Part shown: positions 25,236-37,500 of the stretch, piece after piece
How the letters are laid out: each line of letters starts with the position of its first letter
Numbering within the stretch: position 1 is the first letter of the stretch
Origin: Mustela lutreola
Taxonomy: Eukaryota > Chordata > Mammalia > Carnivora > Mustelidae
NCBI RefSeq assembly: GCF_030435805.1
Contig: NC_081303.1
Span: 72,577,910 to 72,641,909 of the forward strand
Direction of reading: 5' to 3'
DNA: 64,000 bases
Translations under genes and position numbers: made by a program
Notes under the pieces: model-generated
The model's input: only the letters and a program-made list of their open reading frames with translations
Databases searched by the model: none
Told to the model about the DNA's origin: nothing

Positions 25236-25915
25236 GAATTACATGCCATTTATTGGTGATTTCCGTGTTTTAAAAAGCCCTGAACTCCAGAACTGTGGGG
25301 CTGACTGGTGTTCCTAAGAAAAAGAAGGTTGTATGTGCCTCATGACAAAACATCTGTGTAAGTCGTGATCAGTCTCCTCATGCAGGGCTGTGGACCATGA
25401 AGTCAGAGGTAATGAATTATCAATGCAGTAAATCCAGGAAAAAGAATAAGGCATTCATGGCATTTAAGATCTGGGACACTATGATGACATCATGGAAAAG
25501 ATGGTAAAGAGCTATATATGTGGATTTATGAGGTGTAGACGGTTTCCTATTTGTTTGCTTCTAAAAGCATCGTGGGAAGAACAGCTGTGGGGCTGAAGGC
25601 CAAACACCTTGGCATTCATAGTGCCCAAGCTGGGAAATGTTACACTTTTGAGCTAATATTTCACCATAGGGATATACGACAGAAGACACTATCTTTAGTA
25701 AGAAACACATGGGAAACCAGGCTGTGGAGTCTTCACTTGGCAAGTGTTGTGACCAGAAGCTCCTAGGAGCAGATGCTCCCACCCTCATAGTCCCTCCAGG
25801 AACAATGGCTCAGTGTCTGTCCCTCAGTGACTGTAACGGAGCAGCCATGAATTCCAGGAGGCACTGTATGCACGCTCCTTGCTGGATCCCCATTCATTCC
25901 TGAGCATGATATGCT
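25236..25915. other. 3' flank of CD1A copy 2 (proximal part)
   Basis: Non-coding; paralogous to about 7300-7450 in unit 1 and to 53770-54200 and 54540-54750 in unit 4. Open frames at 25551-25903 have no recognised domain and no conserved splice sites. Confidence 0.6.
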
Positions 25916-26472
25916 TTTTAAAAATTAACATATAATGTGTTATTTCTTTCAAGGGTACAGGTGTGTGATTCATCAGGCTTACATACTTCAGAGCACTCAC
26001 CATAGCACATACCCTCCCCAATGTCCATAACCCAGCCACCCCACTCCCTCCCCTCCAGCAACTCTGTTTGTTTCCTGATATTAAGAGTCTCTTATGGTTT
26101 GTCTCCCTCTCTGGTTTCACCTTATTTCATTTTTCCCTCCCTTCTGCCATGATCCTCTCTGTCTTGTTTCTCAAATTCCTCATATCAGTGACATCATATG
26201 ATAATGTCTTTCTCTGATTAACTTATTTTGCTTAGCATAATATCCTCTAGCTCCATCCACATCATTGAAAATGACAAGATTTTTTTTTATGTCTGCATCA
26301 TATTCCATTGTATATATATATATATATACCACATCTTCTTTATCCATTCATGTGTTGATGGACATCTAGGCTCTTTCCATAGTTTGGCTATTGTGGACAT
26401 TGCTGCTATAAACATTGGGGTGCACATGCCCTTTTGGATCACTACATTTGTATCTTTAGGGTACACACCTAG
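25916..26472 (-). mobile_element. L1 3' fragment, antisense, 5'-truncated
   Basis: 3'UTR start near 25916 and ORF2 C-terminal sequence to about 26472; the minus frame 26287-26523 includes '[19 protein letters not shown]'. Not present at the homologous place in unit 4 (about 54740-54780), so it is a unit-2-specific insertion. A short (TA) run lies at 26315-26328. Confidence 0.85.
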
Positions 26473-26996
26473 TAACCTGAACACAATTCTCTTACTCTCT
26501 TTCCCAGAGCATCTGTTTTTCACTCAGGGACACACTTGCACTGCTACCTCTCTGGCCTCACCTGTATCAGTGCCTCTCATATTTTATTTACCTGAGAATG
26601 CCTTGCTGATTTTGCTAAAATGCAAAGTGATTCTGTGGGTCTCAGCTAAGACCAAGACCCTATATTTCTAAGAAGCCCTAAGGTGACAACTCTGCTGTTG
26701 TCCCTGAGCACCAGAAACATTAAGGCCCTGAACCCTGCCTTCCACTTTTTATTCAGAATACTTGGAGCAATAGGTCCACTCCAATATGTGTCTATAGTAA
26801 ACAACTGGATGGCCACAGGTAAAACTGTTTCTCCTCACGATGTCAGAGACGGAACAAGGAGCTGTGAGGGTGTGAAGTCCCTCAGCCGAATGAGAGGACT
26901 TTTAACAAGGAGAGCACCAAACATCTCAACCATGACAAACATCAAGAAGAAAAAGAAGAAGAGAGCCTATAAATTTGACAAAAATTGAACACAGTT
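26473..26996. other. 3' flank adjoining CD1A copy 2
   Basis: Non-coding; paralogous to 54780-55225 and, from about 26850, to 46797-46935. No gene found. Confidence 0.6.
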
Positions 26997-27002
26997 TTTA
27001 TT
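26997..27002 (-). terminator. Candidate poly-A signal AATAAA for CD1A copy 2
   Basis: AATAAA on the minus strand about 500 nt beyond the copy-2 stop, homologous in position to the signals of copies 1 and 3. Confidence 0.6.
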
Positions 27003-27054
27003 GAGCACATATTCCATTGCAAGTGAGACACCTTACCAAGGAGAGGGAAAAAAA

Positions 27055-27056
<2 letters not shown>

Positions 27057-27102
<46 letters not shown>
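27057..27102. repeat. (AT)n microsatellite in the copy 2 3'UTR region
   Basis: Uninterrupted AT dinucleotides. The matching place in the other units has no such expansion. It lies between the inferred poly-A signal and the stop codon, so it would be in the copy 2 3'UTR as a (UA)n tract. Confidence 0.95.
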
Positions 27103-27105
<3 letters not shown>

Positions 27106-27497
27106 TGACATGGACTTTGCTCTCAAAAGACCTAACCATTAGAAGGGCAAAAGGAACCCAAGTAGGAACAAAAAGGGCTAAGGTTCAGGAATAGGAATAA
27201 GTTGTGAGAACTCTCACTTAGCAGGGACTTCTTCCCGTTGTAAATCAGGGAGAGTTCTGGAGGAACTGACATTTAATGCCTGATGCCCCATGGAGTTTCT
27301 TGGACTTTATTCTATCCAGAGTTAAATTTTGAATTTTAAAGTTCCAGAATCAGGCCCCAACAATGAATGTCACTAAATTATGTTTAGGATATACTGACAA
27401 CTGATCATTAAGAAAAAAAAAAAAATGAAAGACTAAAGTTGCACATGCACTGCTATGCTGGATTTAGGTAGGCTCTGGCTCCTGGGCTGCTGGGAGG

Positions 27498-30400
27498 TCA
27501 CTCCAAAGGGAGGCCAGTGCACTGCGGTCTCCAGTGTGTTTTCCTGCAAGGAACAGAAGAGGAATCATTCTGCACCTGGAGGTGAGGACTGCTAGGGGGA
27601 AGGGCACTGGGACTAGGAGGGGTGAAAATCGACTAAAGTTGGGAAGACACATGGGAAAGAACAATAAGGTGGCTCCAGAGACTTACCAGCACTTCCAGAG
27701 CCACAACACCAGACCTGCCAGAAGCACCAGGGGCACTATCACGGCCAGGAATATCAAGCCCGTGGAGTGGGGATGCTCTGTGGATATGGTGACGAGAAGG
27801 CATCATTTCCATGAAACCAGATCGAAGTGTACCTCCTTCATCCTCTTAGCTCTTTTCATCTTCTACCTCACCAGCCACCCTTCCTCTCTCTTCTCCCATC
27901 CCTCCTCAGAGATGGACCCTTCACCAAACCCTCCACACGACCCACATCTGCAGGATCTTGACCCTCAGCTCTTCCATTTCTTGTCATTTTTTTTCTGGTG
28001 TCCTTAGATTCCCAAATTTTTCATCAGGCTCTCCTGCTCTGCTTTAGCCCTACCTTCCCTTGTCCCATCTGGGCCCCAGCTCTTTCTCACCCCAGTAAAG
28101 GACCATGTCCTGGCCCCCTAGACTGCTGTGTCTCACTCTACATGACAGGCCAGCTGCCTCCTTGAGTTTCACATCCAAGGACACCTGAAGATACCACGTC
28201 CCATCAGCATGGGGCAGGATGTCGCCTCGCTGGGTGCCCTGTTGCTCCTGCTTGTCCCGCATCCACATCACCCACACAGGCTTTGGGTAGAAGCCGGAAA
28301 CGTGGCACACCAGCAGGAGACGGCCAGGACCGGGACTGGGGCCAGTGGACAGCCAGGCTTCTGGCTTCACTGCAGGGAGAGGACAGGTATTCATAGACTG
28401 AGAGTGTAAAGCTTCACATCATTTCAGAGAGACACATCACTCTACCTCTAGAAACCTTTCACCACTCTCCCTTTTCCCTCTTGACTTCTCACCCTGAATT
28501 TGAGGGAATGGTACAAATGTATGAGTGCAGAGTAGAGAATTCATAGAGGGAGGGAGCAGTACTGACCTTGTCGCTGGAGATATGTCTTCCCTGCATTCAG
28601 GAGAGCCAACAGGAGCCGGGGGCAGGTGTCACTGAGAAGCTTCTTTGTTATTTCATTGCTAACATGGTTCTGATTGAATAGTCTACAGACCTGTTGAGCC
28701 CTTCTTCCTCCTTTTGGAGATGGCCACCATGAGGTGTTCTGGAAACTCAAGTGGTCTGTTCCTTGATAAGCAATCTTCAGGAGGCATACTGATGCTTCTC
28801 CAAAGTGAGAATCATACCTCATTACTGTCTGAACCTGAAAGGGATCTAGGGAAGAGAGACTGTGGGTTACAAAACAGGGACAGTAAAAGACGGAAAATGA
28901 GATGAATGGAATTCATGGAGGGAAGAAGTAGAGGGAGAAATTTAGGGGATTATAGGAAATCAAGGGACTATAGAGAAAGATTTGTTTGAGGAGTGGCTCA
29001 GACAGTGGAGAAATGGTGGTTGCTGGAGGCGGAGAGAGAGGTGAATGTTTGAGGAAGGAACAAACATTGGAGGAGAGACATAAACGTGATAGGTCTAGAA
29101 TAGGGAAGGCTTCAGCGGGAGAGCTAGGGTAAAAAACACCCTAGGATGAAGGGAGTGTAGTGGATATAGGAAACACACAGAAAGGCATTGCTGATGTGAC
29201 TGAATGGAGAGAAATGCACGGTTCAAGGAGTCAGTCACAGAGTGAGGGAGCTAGTGTGCTTTGTTGGATGCCAGGGAAAGGGGTGGTCACGGGAGACACA
29301 CATGGGAGACAGGAGAGCACAGCCGACAGTCAATGAGAGGCGTGGGAAGTAGCAGAAGACATGAAGATTTTCAAAGATCAGGATCTGGATTCTACGCCCA
29401 GATGGATGTGATTCCATTTTATGGCAGAGAGAGGTAAGGTTCAGAAGCGAGTGGAGTTCATTTCCCACAGGAAAAAGGAACTCAAGGAGACACGAGTGCC
29501 TGTCACCTCCATCCCACCCAGAGGGATCTGAACTCACATTCAAGCCACCAATCGCTGATATGGTTATGACATGTTGAAATAGTTATAATGGAGTATCTGT
29601 AGAATATTTTTTCCATTTCTTTCAGTTCCTGATTGCTGAACTTGCCCTGGGACCATGGCTGCAGGTAGATGAAAGCACCGGTCTTGTTGTCCCAGGCATG
29701 AGTCTGCAGCTCATCCAGCCATGCTGAACCTTGATTTTGTGTCCAGGAATGGTTGTAAAATGATGTGGTCAGGATAATTCGGAAAGATACCAGCTCCTGG
29801 AAGGCTGTATCAAAAGAATGGAATAGGGAGGAGTAGGAGAGCATTGGGAAAAAGAAAGAATGGAGAAGAAGGTGCCAGGGAGAGGAACCAAGGTCTGAGG
29901 ACTGGGAAGCCATAATTGTCTCAGGAAAGCAGGTTCTGCCCCAGAGCACTGAGCTACATACTTATCCTTCAGAAGAGGATGGGTCCCTGAGGTCAGGGAT
30001 GCTCAGATGCACCGGGATGATACTCTTTTTTTTTTTTTTTTTTTTTTGATTTTTTTTTTTTATTTTATTTTATTTTTTATATACATATATTTTTATCCCC
30101 AGGTCTGTGAATCACCAGGTTTACACACTTCACAGCACTCACCAAATCACATACCCTCCCCAATGTCCATAATCCCACCCCCTTCTCCCCAACCCCCTCC
30201 CCCCGGCAACCCTCAGTTTGTTTTGTGAGATTAAGAGTCACTTATGGTTTGTCTCCCTCCCAATCCCATCTTGTTTCATTTATTCTTCTACCCACTTAAG
30301 CCTCCATGTTGCATCACCACTTCCTCATATCAGGGAGATCATATGATAGTTGTCTTTCTCTGCTTGACTTATTTCGCTAAGCATGATACGCTCTAGTTCC

Positions 30401-31613
30401 ATTCACGTTGTTGCAAATGGCAAGATTTCATTTCTTTTGATGGCTGCATAGTATTCCATCGTGTATATATACCACATCTTCTTGATCCATTCATCTGTTG
30501 ATGGACATCTAGGTTCTTTCCATAGTTTGGCTATTGTGGACATAGCTGCTATAAACATTCGGGTGCATGTGTCCCTTTGGATCACTACATTTGTATCTTT
30601 AGGGTAAATACCCAATAGTGCAATTGCTGGGTCATAGGGCAGTTCTATTTTCAACATTTTGAGGAACCTCCATGCTGTTTTCCAGAGTGGCTGCACCAGC
30701 TTGCATTCCCACCAACAGTGTAGGAGGGTTCCCCTTTCTCCGCATCCTCGCCAGCATCTGTCATTTCCTGACTTGTTGATTTTAGCCATTCTGACTGGTG
30801 TGAGGTGATATCTCATTGTGGTTTTGATTTGTATTTCCCTGATGCCGAGTGATATGGAGCACTTTTTCATGTGTCTGTTCGCCATCTGGATGTCTTCTTT
30901 GCAGAAATGTCTGTTCATGTCTTCTGCCCATTTCTTGATTGGATTATTTGTTCTTTGGGTGTTGAGTTTGCTAAGTTCTTTATAGATTCTGGACACTAGT
31001 CCTTTATCTGATATGTCGTTTGCAAATATCTTCTCCCATTCTGTCAGTTGTCTTTTGATTTTGTTAACTGTTTCCTTTGCTGTGCAAAAGCTTTTGATCT
31101 TGATGAAATCCCAGTAGTTCATTTTTTCCCTTGCTTCCCTTGCCTTTTGCGTTGTTCCTAGGAAGATGTTGCTGCGGCAGAGGTCGAAGAGGTTGCTGCC
31201 CGTGTTCTCCTCAAGGATTTTGATGGACTCCTTTCGTACATTGAGGTCCTTCGGGATGATACTCTTGACCCCGAGTATAACTGCACATAGAGAATGACAC
31301 AAATGCACATATGTACACACACCCACACACGGAGATTATACATATGCACACACGTGCACATCTATGAGAAGAGATATACAGAGACACACCTCCACGTGTA
31401 CACCCACAAACACACACAGAGGATGCACTTAGGCTCCTAAGCATATACACACATAATCAAATGTACACAAACACATGGACACACACACACACACACACAC
31501 ACTCACTCACACGTACAAAATTGCACCCATTGAGCAGGGTCAGAGTTCTCACCATCTTCACTGTCACCATCTGGGAGGAGAACCACTAACAACACAAGTT
31601 GCAGGAACAGCAT
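27498..31613 (-). CDS. CD1A: CD1A-like lipid-presenting glycoprotein, copy 2 (open, 340 aa, alpha2 Cys lost)
   Basis: Coding exons on the minus strand: 31553-31613 (signal, [21 protein letters not shown]), 29538-29804 (alpha1), 28567-28845 (alpha2), 28091-28369 (alpha3), 27687-27777 (TM), 27498-27543 (tail). Total 1023 nt, phases consistent, GT/AG at each junction, no stop. Alpha1 has '[19 protein letters not shown]' and sequons NHS and NKT; alpha3 is well kept ('[19 protein letters not shown]', '[19 protein letters not shown]'). TM is near '[19 protein letters not shown]'; the tail ends [14 protein letters not shown]. Alpha2 is odd: where the other copies and human CD1A have a Cys after the VQ.. 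strand (GCEL, VCGL), this copy has RYDS, so the partner Cys in DTCPRL lacks its usual mate. Extra cysteines occur in alpha1 (STCHNH) and alpha2 (SVCLLK). Intron 1 is enlarged by a recent L1. Either a diverged functional copy or an early-stage pseudogene. Confidence 0.85.
30028..31251 (-). mobile_element. Recent 5'-truncated L1 in intron 1 of copy 2
   Basis: Antisense to the plus strand, same strand as the gene. It begins with a long T-run, then 3'UTR, then the ORF2 C-terminal region, which is still open for about 290 codons (within 30403-31326: 'KNVRKES'-type start region, '[19 protein letters not shown]', '[15 protein letters not shown]'). A perfect 15-bp target duplication CGGGATGATACTCTT flanks it at 30013-30027 and 31252-31266. 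The open frame and perfect duplication mark it as young. The other three copies lack it. Confidence 0.95.
31300..31515. repeat. CA-rich microsatellite in intron 1 of copy 2
   Basis: Imperfect CA/CATA repeats ending in a purer (CA) run near 31478-31502. Same intronic position as the CA tracts in the other copies. Confidence 0.85.
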
Positions 31614-31746
31614 TGTACTTGCAGATGTTCTTTCTCTCTCTTACAAAGTTGGTCTTTGGTGTTTGTTCTAACAAACCTACCCCACACACAGCCCTTTTCT
31701 TCTGACTTCCTTCACCACACACCAGCCTTCCCTGCGTCTCTGTGAC

Positions 31747-31754
31747 ATGCTAAT
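31747..31754 (-). promoter_or_regulatory. Degenerate octamer upstream of copy 2
   Basis: ATGCTAAT, one base from the octamer ATGCAAAT that copies 1 and 3 keep at the aligned position, 134 bp upstream of the start codon. Likely weakened or lost as an octamer site; this is inference. Confidence 0.3.
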
Positions 31755-32640
31755 GTGCTCCTCCCTCAAGCCTGGACGCCTACTCAGATCTCACTTCCTC
31801 TCTTGGTCTGACCCTCCTCTCTGGCTTCTAGCTTCTCCCTGTCACCAGCTGCCATCCTTCTCCCTGTCCCCTAGTTCAGTTGCTACAGAATAAGTCCTGT
31901 GTGGCTTGAAAATGACCCTACATCTTGCACCTTGCCTTCTCATCCAGACAGTAATCGATGAAAACACATGGCTCCCAGAATCCCACCCTGGGTCCTATCA
32001 TTCTTTCCCTCCTGCCCTTGTGACACCACCCTGCGTCGCACCCTCAGCACAGCTCATTCATATCTTTGACTTCTCATTGCTTGTGTGAAGAAACTAAATC
32101 AACCAAGTAAATGTAAAAATCTGTTTGGTTTTATTAGTGATTCAAGAGTTAGGCAGCATCCCATCTGGCAGATAGAGGGGAGGTTTGAGGACTGTTGTAA
32201 ATGGCAGGTTTTGTAGGAGGGAAGTTGGCAAAAGAGACAGAAGAGCTTCCCTTCAGGGAAGGTCACCTTCCCTTAACTGGGAGAGCAGGGAAGGGGCTTA
32301 CCGTGTAGATGACTTCCTCTCCTTGGGGATGGAGAGGACACATGGGACAGAGTACCTCACTGATGCTGACCAGAGAATTCATTGACAGGTGAACATTTCT
32401 GAGAGAGATGGGAACTGTAGTTAGGTCAGGGATTCAGCAGTTTTGGAGGACTTGGCCTTGCCCCAGGTGCCGCTTAGGCAGATGGATTTCTTTTTAACAA
32501 TTGCTCTACCTGTTTGTCCAGATCCCCCCATGATTGCGAGTCAGTCTCAGCAACCACCAATCTGCGATAATTCTTAGGGAAGAGCCACTATGATCACAGA
32601 AGCCACAGGACATTGAAACATCTGAAAAATATGCCCTCTG
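31755..32640. other. 5' flank of CD1A copy 2
   Basis: Non-coding; paralogous to 50380-51250 and 59295-60170 throughout, and to 11078-11510 in its first part. No gene. Confidence 0.7.
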
Positions 32641-32649
32641 TCTAACTTA

Positions 32650-32805
32650 CATTAATATATATTGACTCACCAAACAGTCACTTATCGCCTGCCTGGAGCC
32701 ACGCACGGTGCTGCACTCATGAAAATACAGTGTTCACAGTGCAATCACCTTATGCAAGGAGTTTTAGTCTACTTGGGAAGTAAAACACATATACCAAGAA
32801 CTATA
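32650..32805. mobile_element. Ancient L2/MIR-like fragment shared by units 2-4
   Basis: The 'CCTGCCTGGAGCCACGCACGG' and 'TTTAGTCTACTTGGGAAG' stretches resemble the 3' region of ancient L2-type elements. Copies in the same context lie at about 51265-51400 and 60190-60330, so it was present before those units were duplicated. Family assignment is tentative. Confidence 0.45.
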
Positions 32806-33529
32806 CCTTTTGGTGCACTGAGTTAGTTTTTCATTTTTTTTTTTAATTCCACTGTAGTTAACATACCATGTTAATTAGTTTCTGGTGTACAATATAGTGA
32901 TTTAACAATTCTATACAGGACTTAGTACTCATGAACATAAGTGTAATTTTAATCCTGTTCACCTGTTTCCCCCAACCCCCTACCAACCTCCCCTCTGGGA
33001 ACCAGCAGTGCGTTCTCTATAGATAAGAGTCTGCTTGTCTGTTTTTTCTTTTCCACTTTGTTCTTTTCTTTTGTTTTTTGATCCCACCTATGAATGAGAC
33101 CATGTAGTGTTTGTCTTTGTTCAACTGATTTATATGACTTACCGTCATGTTCTATAGCTCCATTCATGTGTTTGCAAATGGAGAGACCAGTTATCTTTAT
33201 GTCTGAATAATATGCCATTGTGTGTAGATACCACATCTCTTCTCTTTATTCATCTATCTGTGGATGCTTGCGTTGTTTTCATATGTTGGCTACTTGGTAA
33301 ATAATGCTGCAGTTTCTTTTCATATTAGTGTTTTCACATTTTGGGACAAATATCCAATAATGCAAAAAAAAAAAAATCCAGTAGTGAAATTGCTGGATCA
33401 TACAATAATTCTGTTTTTAGTTTCTTGAGGAACTTCCACAATATTTTCCACAGTCACTGCACCAGTTTACATTCCTACCAACAGGGTACAAAGTTCTTTA
33501 TTCTCAACATCCTCCCCAAGACTTGATTC

Positions 33530-33530
<1 letters not shown>

Positions 33531-33575
<45 letters not shown>
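33531..33575. repeat. (TG)n microsatellite inside the L1
   Basis: Pure TG dinucleotides within the L1 ORF2 region. Units 3 and 4 do not show such an expansion (unit 4 has only a short TGTGTGTG near 60965). Confidence 0.95.
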
Positions 33576-33577
<2 letters not shown>

Positions 33578-34366
33578 AATTGACCAACATGAGAGGCATG
33601 AGGTGATATTTCATTGTGATTTTGATTTGCATTTCCCTGATGATGAGTGATGCTGAACATCTTTTCATCTGTGTGTTGGACATCTGGATGTCATCTTTGG
33701 AGAAATGTCTATTCTTCATTCGGAAGACCTGTCCATTTTTTAATTGGATTATTTACTTTCTTGAGTGTTGAGTTGTACAAGTTCCTTATATACTTTGCAT
33801 ACTAACCATTTACCACATATGCTATTAACAAATTCCTACTCACATTCAATAGATTGTCTTTTAGTTTTGTTGCTTGTTTCTCTTGCTTTGCAGAAGCTTT
33901 TTATGCTGATGCAGTACAACAGTTTCTTTGTTTTGTTGGGGTTTTTTTTGGTGTTTTTGTTTTTGGTTTTGTTTTGTTTTTTGTTTTTGTTTTCTTGCTG
34001 AGGAGACAAATCTGGAAAAATGCTGCTATGGCTGATGTCAAAGAACTTAATACCTCTGCTCTCATACAGGATTTTTATGATTTTAGGACTCACATTTAGG
34101 TCCTTAATCCACTTTGAGTTAATTTTTTTCTATGATGTAGGAAATGGTCCAGTTTCTTTCTTTTGCACGTGTCTCTAATTTTCCCAACACCACGTGTTGA
34201 AGAGACGTTCTATTTCCCATTGCGTTTTCTTGTCTCCTTTGTCAGCTTTCAATTGACCATAAAATTGTGTGTTTGTTTCTAGGTTCTCTACTCTTTCATT
34301 GATGTATATACCTTTTGTGTCAGTACCATACTGTTTTGATTACTACAGCTTTAGTATAACTTGAAA

Positions 34367-34594
34367 TCGGAGGACATTGGGAGAAGGAGAGAAGTGAGTT
34401 GGGAGAAATCGAAGGGGGAGACAAAACATGAGAGTCTGTGGCCTCTGAGAAACAAACTGAGGGTTTTGGAGGGGAGTGCGGTGGGGGATGGGTGAGCCTG
34501 GTGGTAGGTATTAGGCAGGGCACGTATTGCATGGAGCACTGGGTGTGGTGCATAAACAATGACTCTTGGAACACTGAAAAATTAAGTTAGAAAA
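34367..34594 (+). mobile_element. L1 3'-end fragment, plus strand, nested in the antisense L1
   Basis: Plus-orientation 3'UTR sequence ('GAGAAACAAACTGAGGGTTT', 'GGAGCACTGGGTGTGGTGCA') ending with an A-rich tail near 34594. The surrounding antisense L1 is missing its RT section at this same point, so insertion and deletion may be linked. Confidence 0.8.
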
Positions 34595-37500
34595 AAAGCA
34601 CATGTATTCAGGGTTTGGGGATGGAATGTTCTGAATATATCATTTTGATCTAACCTAGTCCAATGTGTCATTCAAAGCACTGTTTCCTTACTGATTTTCT
34701 GCTTGGATCCATCCATGTAAGTGGGGTGCTAAAGTCCCCTACTATCATTATATTACTATTGATTAGTCCTTTATGTATTTGGCTTCTCCCATGTTGGTTG
34801 TATAAATATTTATCATTGTATCTTTTTATGGCTCTTTCCTTTCATTGTGATGTACTGTCCTTCTTTGTCTCTTGTTAAGTCTATCTTCTAAAGTTTATTT
34901 TGTCTGAGACAAATATTATTACCATTTGCTTAATATATGCTTTTCCAACCCTTCACTTTGAATCTCCATGTGTCTTTACATCTGAAATGAGTCTCTTCTT
35001 GGCAGCATTTAAATGTTATATCCATTTCTTCACCCTATGTCTTTTGACTGAAGCATTTAGTCCATTGCATTCAATCTAATTATTGATCAGTATATACTTA
35101 TTGACATTTTATTACTTGTTTTGTTTTTGTAGTTCTCTATTCTCCCATGGTGAATTGGCTTTCTTCAGTTACACACAGGGATTCTTCTCTCTTGATTTTT
35201 TGCATATGTATGACTAATTTTTAATTTGTTGTTATCATTCACTTTGAATATAAGAGCTTCCGTCTATAGCAGTCATTATTAAGTCAAGGTCACTAAGTTT
35301 GAAATCATTCTTACTCATCCCCACACCCCAATTTTTTGAAATACAGTGCCATACTTTGCAACCTTTTATTTTGTGGGTCCCTTGACTGATTTTTATGTAT
35401 TCATATATTATTCATATATTATTTTACTGCTTTTCTGCTTGCTTTTTCTTCCATCTTTCGTTTCCTTTGCACTCAGAGTCCTCTTTAACATATCTTGTGC
35501 TGAGTTAGTGTTCAGGAATTCCTTTCACATTAGTTTGTCTGGGAAACTCTTTATCTTTCCTTCTATGCTGAATGACAGTTTTGGTGGATAGAGTGTTCTT
35601 TGCTGTGGATATTTTTCCTTTTGGTACTTTGGATGTATCATGATATATCATGCTGTAATCCTTCTGATCTATAATTTCTGCTAAAAAAATCAGCTGATGC
35701 CTCTATAGGTTTCCTTTGCATGTAATTTTTTTTTCTCTTGCTGGTTTTAAATTCTCCTTCATTGCTACTTTTTGTTATTTTAACTAATATGTATGATGGT
35801 ATAAACCTTCTTGGATTGATTTTGTTAAGGGCTCACCGTGTCTCCCAAATCTAGATTTCTGTTTTCCTCACCAGTTTGCATATTTTCACCTATTATTTCT
35901 TCAAATAATTTTTTGCCCCCCCCTTTCTATTATTTTTATTGCAAATATTTTTATGTTAGACGGGTTGCTGAGCTCCCTAAGTCTATTTTCTTCTGTATTT
36001 TTCCCTCTCTCCTGTTCAAATTGATTGCTTTCCATACTCTCTCTTCTAGATCACTGATCTGCTCTTCTGTTCCTCTAGTCTCCTACTCATTCCATCTAGT
36101 GTATTTTTAATTTCTGGTATTAAGTTCTTCAACACTGATTGGTTCTTTTTTATGTTTTCTGTAAAGGACTAAGATCCTTTACTCTTTCTCAAGTCTAGAA
36201 AGCAACTTCGTGATCATTACTTTAAATTCTCTATCAGGCATATTATTTATCTCCTTTTCACCTAGCTCTTGGGCTGTGATTTAGTCCTGTTCTTTCTTTA
36301 GGGACATAATCCTCCATGTCCCCATTTTGTTTAAATCTCTGGTCTCTTTTTGTATGTTCGGAAATTAGCAACATCTTCTGCTCTTGAAAGTCACGTCCTT
36401 ATGAAAAAGGTCTGTAATGTTCTTCAGTGTGGTGTGCCCTGTTCACCAGAGCCTGACACTTTAGGGTTATCTCCTATGAGTGTTACATGTCTATTGTGAA
36501 AGCTAATCCACTTTTTGCTTTGCTGTCATTGCCTGTGTTGTTTGGGTTTGGCCCCTGTGTTCTTAGTGGGTCATTCAGCAGCCTCCTTAGTCTTAAGTTG
36601 TGTCGTATTAAATGTTTGCCAGGGGCAAAGTAGCACTGAACTATAGCTGTCCCCTGTGAATTTTCATTGGTGGAAGGGCCCTGCATCAGAACAGATGTCT
36701 ACCTAGCCCACTTGCAGAGCCTCAGTCAGAATGTTCTGAGTACTCATCTTTCCCTCTCCTCAGGGCAAGATTCACTTTGTAGTAGAGTAGTCCCTGTCAG
36801 GAATGCTTGGGCATTACCAGATTTGTGGCACCACTTTGGATGGGTTCCTACCAAGATTCGATTGGAGTGAGCAGAAGCTCAGAATAGCATGAGGGTGGGT
36901 GTCAAGGTGTTGGCAGAGTTTCCACAGGTCTGCTGTTGGAGCAGCCTGCACTCAATGGGATGCAGGCCGTCTGGCTTGGAGGGGGAAGATCCACAGAAGC
37001 ACACTGGGTCTGCATGCCCAGTGTTAACAGGGTTTGCACAGATCAGTTGTGGGAAGGGACCTGGCATTAAAGGTCTGGCTGGAGGGAATATGCCTGCAGG
37101 GGAACATGGATTTGGGGCATGCTGCAAGCAAGTTAGTGAGTGTTGTCTCTACATGGGCTCCTACAGTGCCTGTGTGCTCACACTCTGGGGAGGAGGAGGG
37201 AAACGGCCCCTGACAGCATCTTTATTCCTGGAGGAGACCTCCAACAGTCTCTGTCCGTTTGGAGCACGCCATGAGATTAGGAAATAACTCTCCCTCCTAT
37301 AACCCCAGGTGTATTTCAAACTGTGGCTTCTATGCTGTAACTCGGTGGGACTGTATGTTATGCTATGCTTTCAGAGTGTGGGGACTCAGTTTCCTCCTGA
37401 CATCCAGCTCTCCCAGAGCCGAGCCTGCCAATTTTTTATGTTCCAGGTGTAAGTCCCATGGTTCATAAGGACTCTAGAAACCGTGATTTTCAAAACCAAA

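Noticed and set aside
30403-31326. 307-aa minus-strand open frame
   Set aside because: It is the ORF2 C-terminus of the recent L1 joined at its start to flanking intron and CA-rich sequence; not a host gene.
27498-31613. Alternative call of CD1B or CD1C for the copies
   Set aside because: The alpha3 and signal exons are close to CD1C, but groove motifs such as [13 protein letters not shown] and the FYNHSW stretch, and the lack of a tyrosine tail motif, fit CD1A better. Some uncertainty remains.
36883-37290. Cluster of overlapping open frames in GC-richer DNA
   Set aside because: Lies in the 5'UTR/ORF1 end of the antisense L1 (matching the layout of 4600-6050); best explained as L1.
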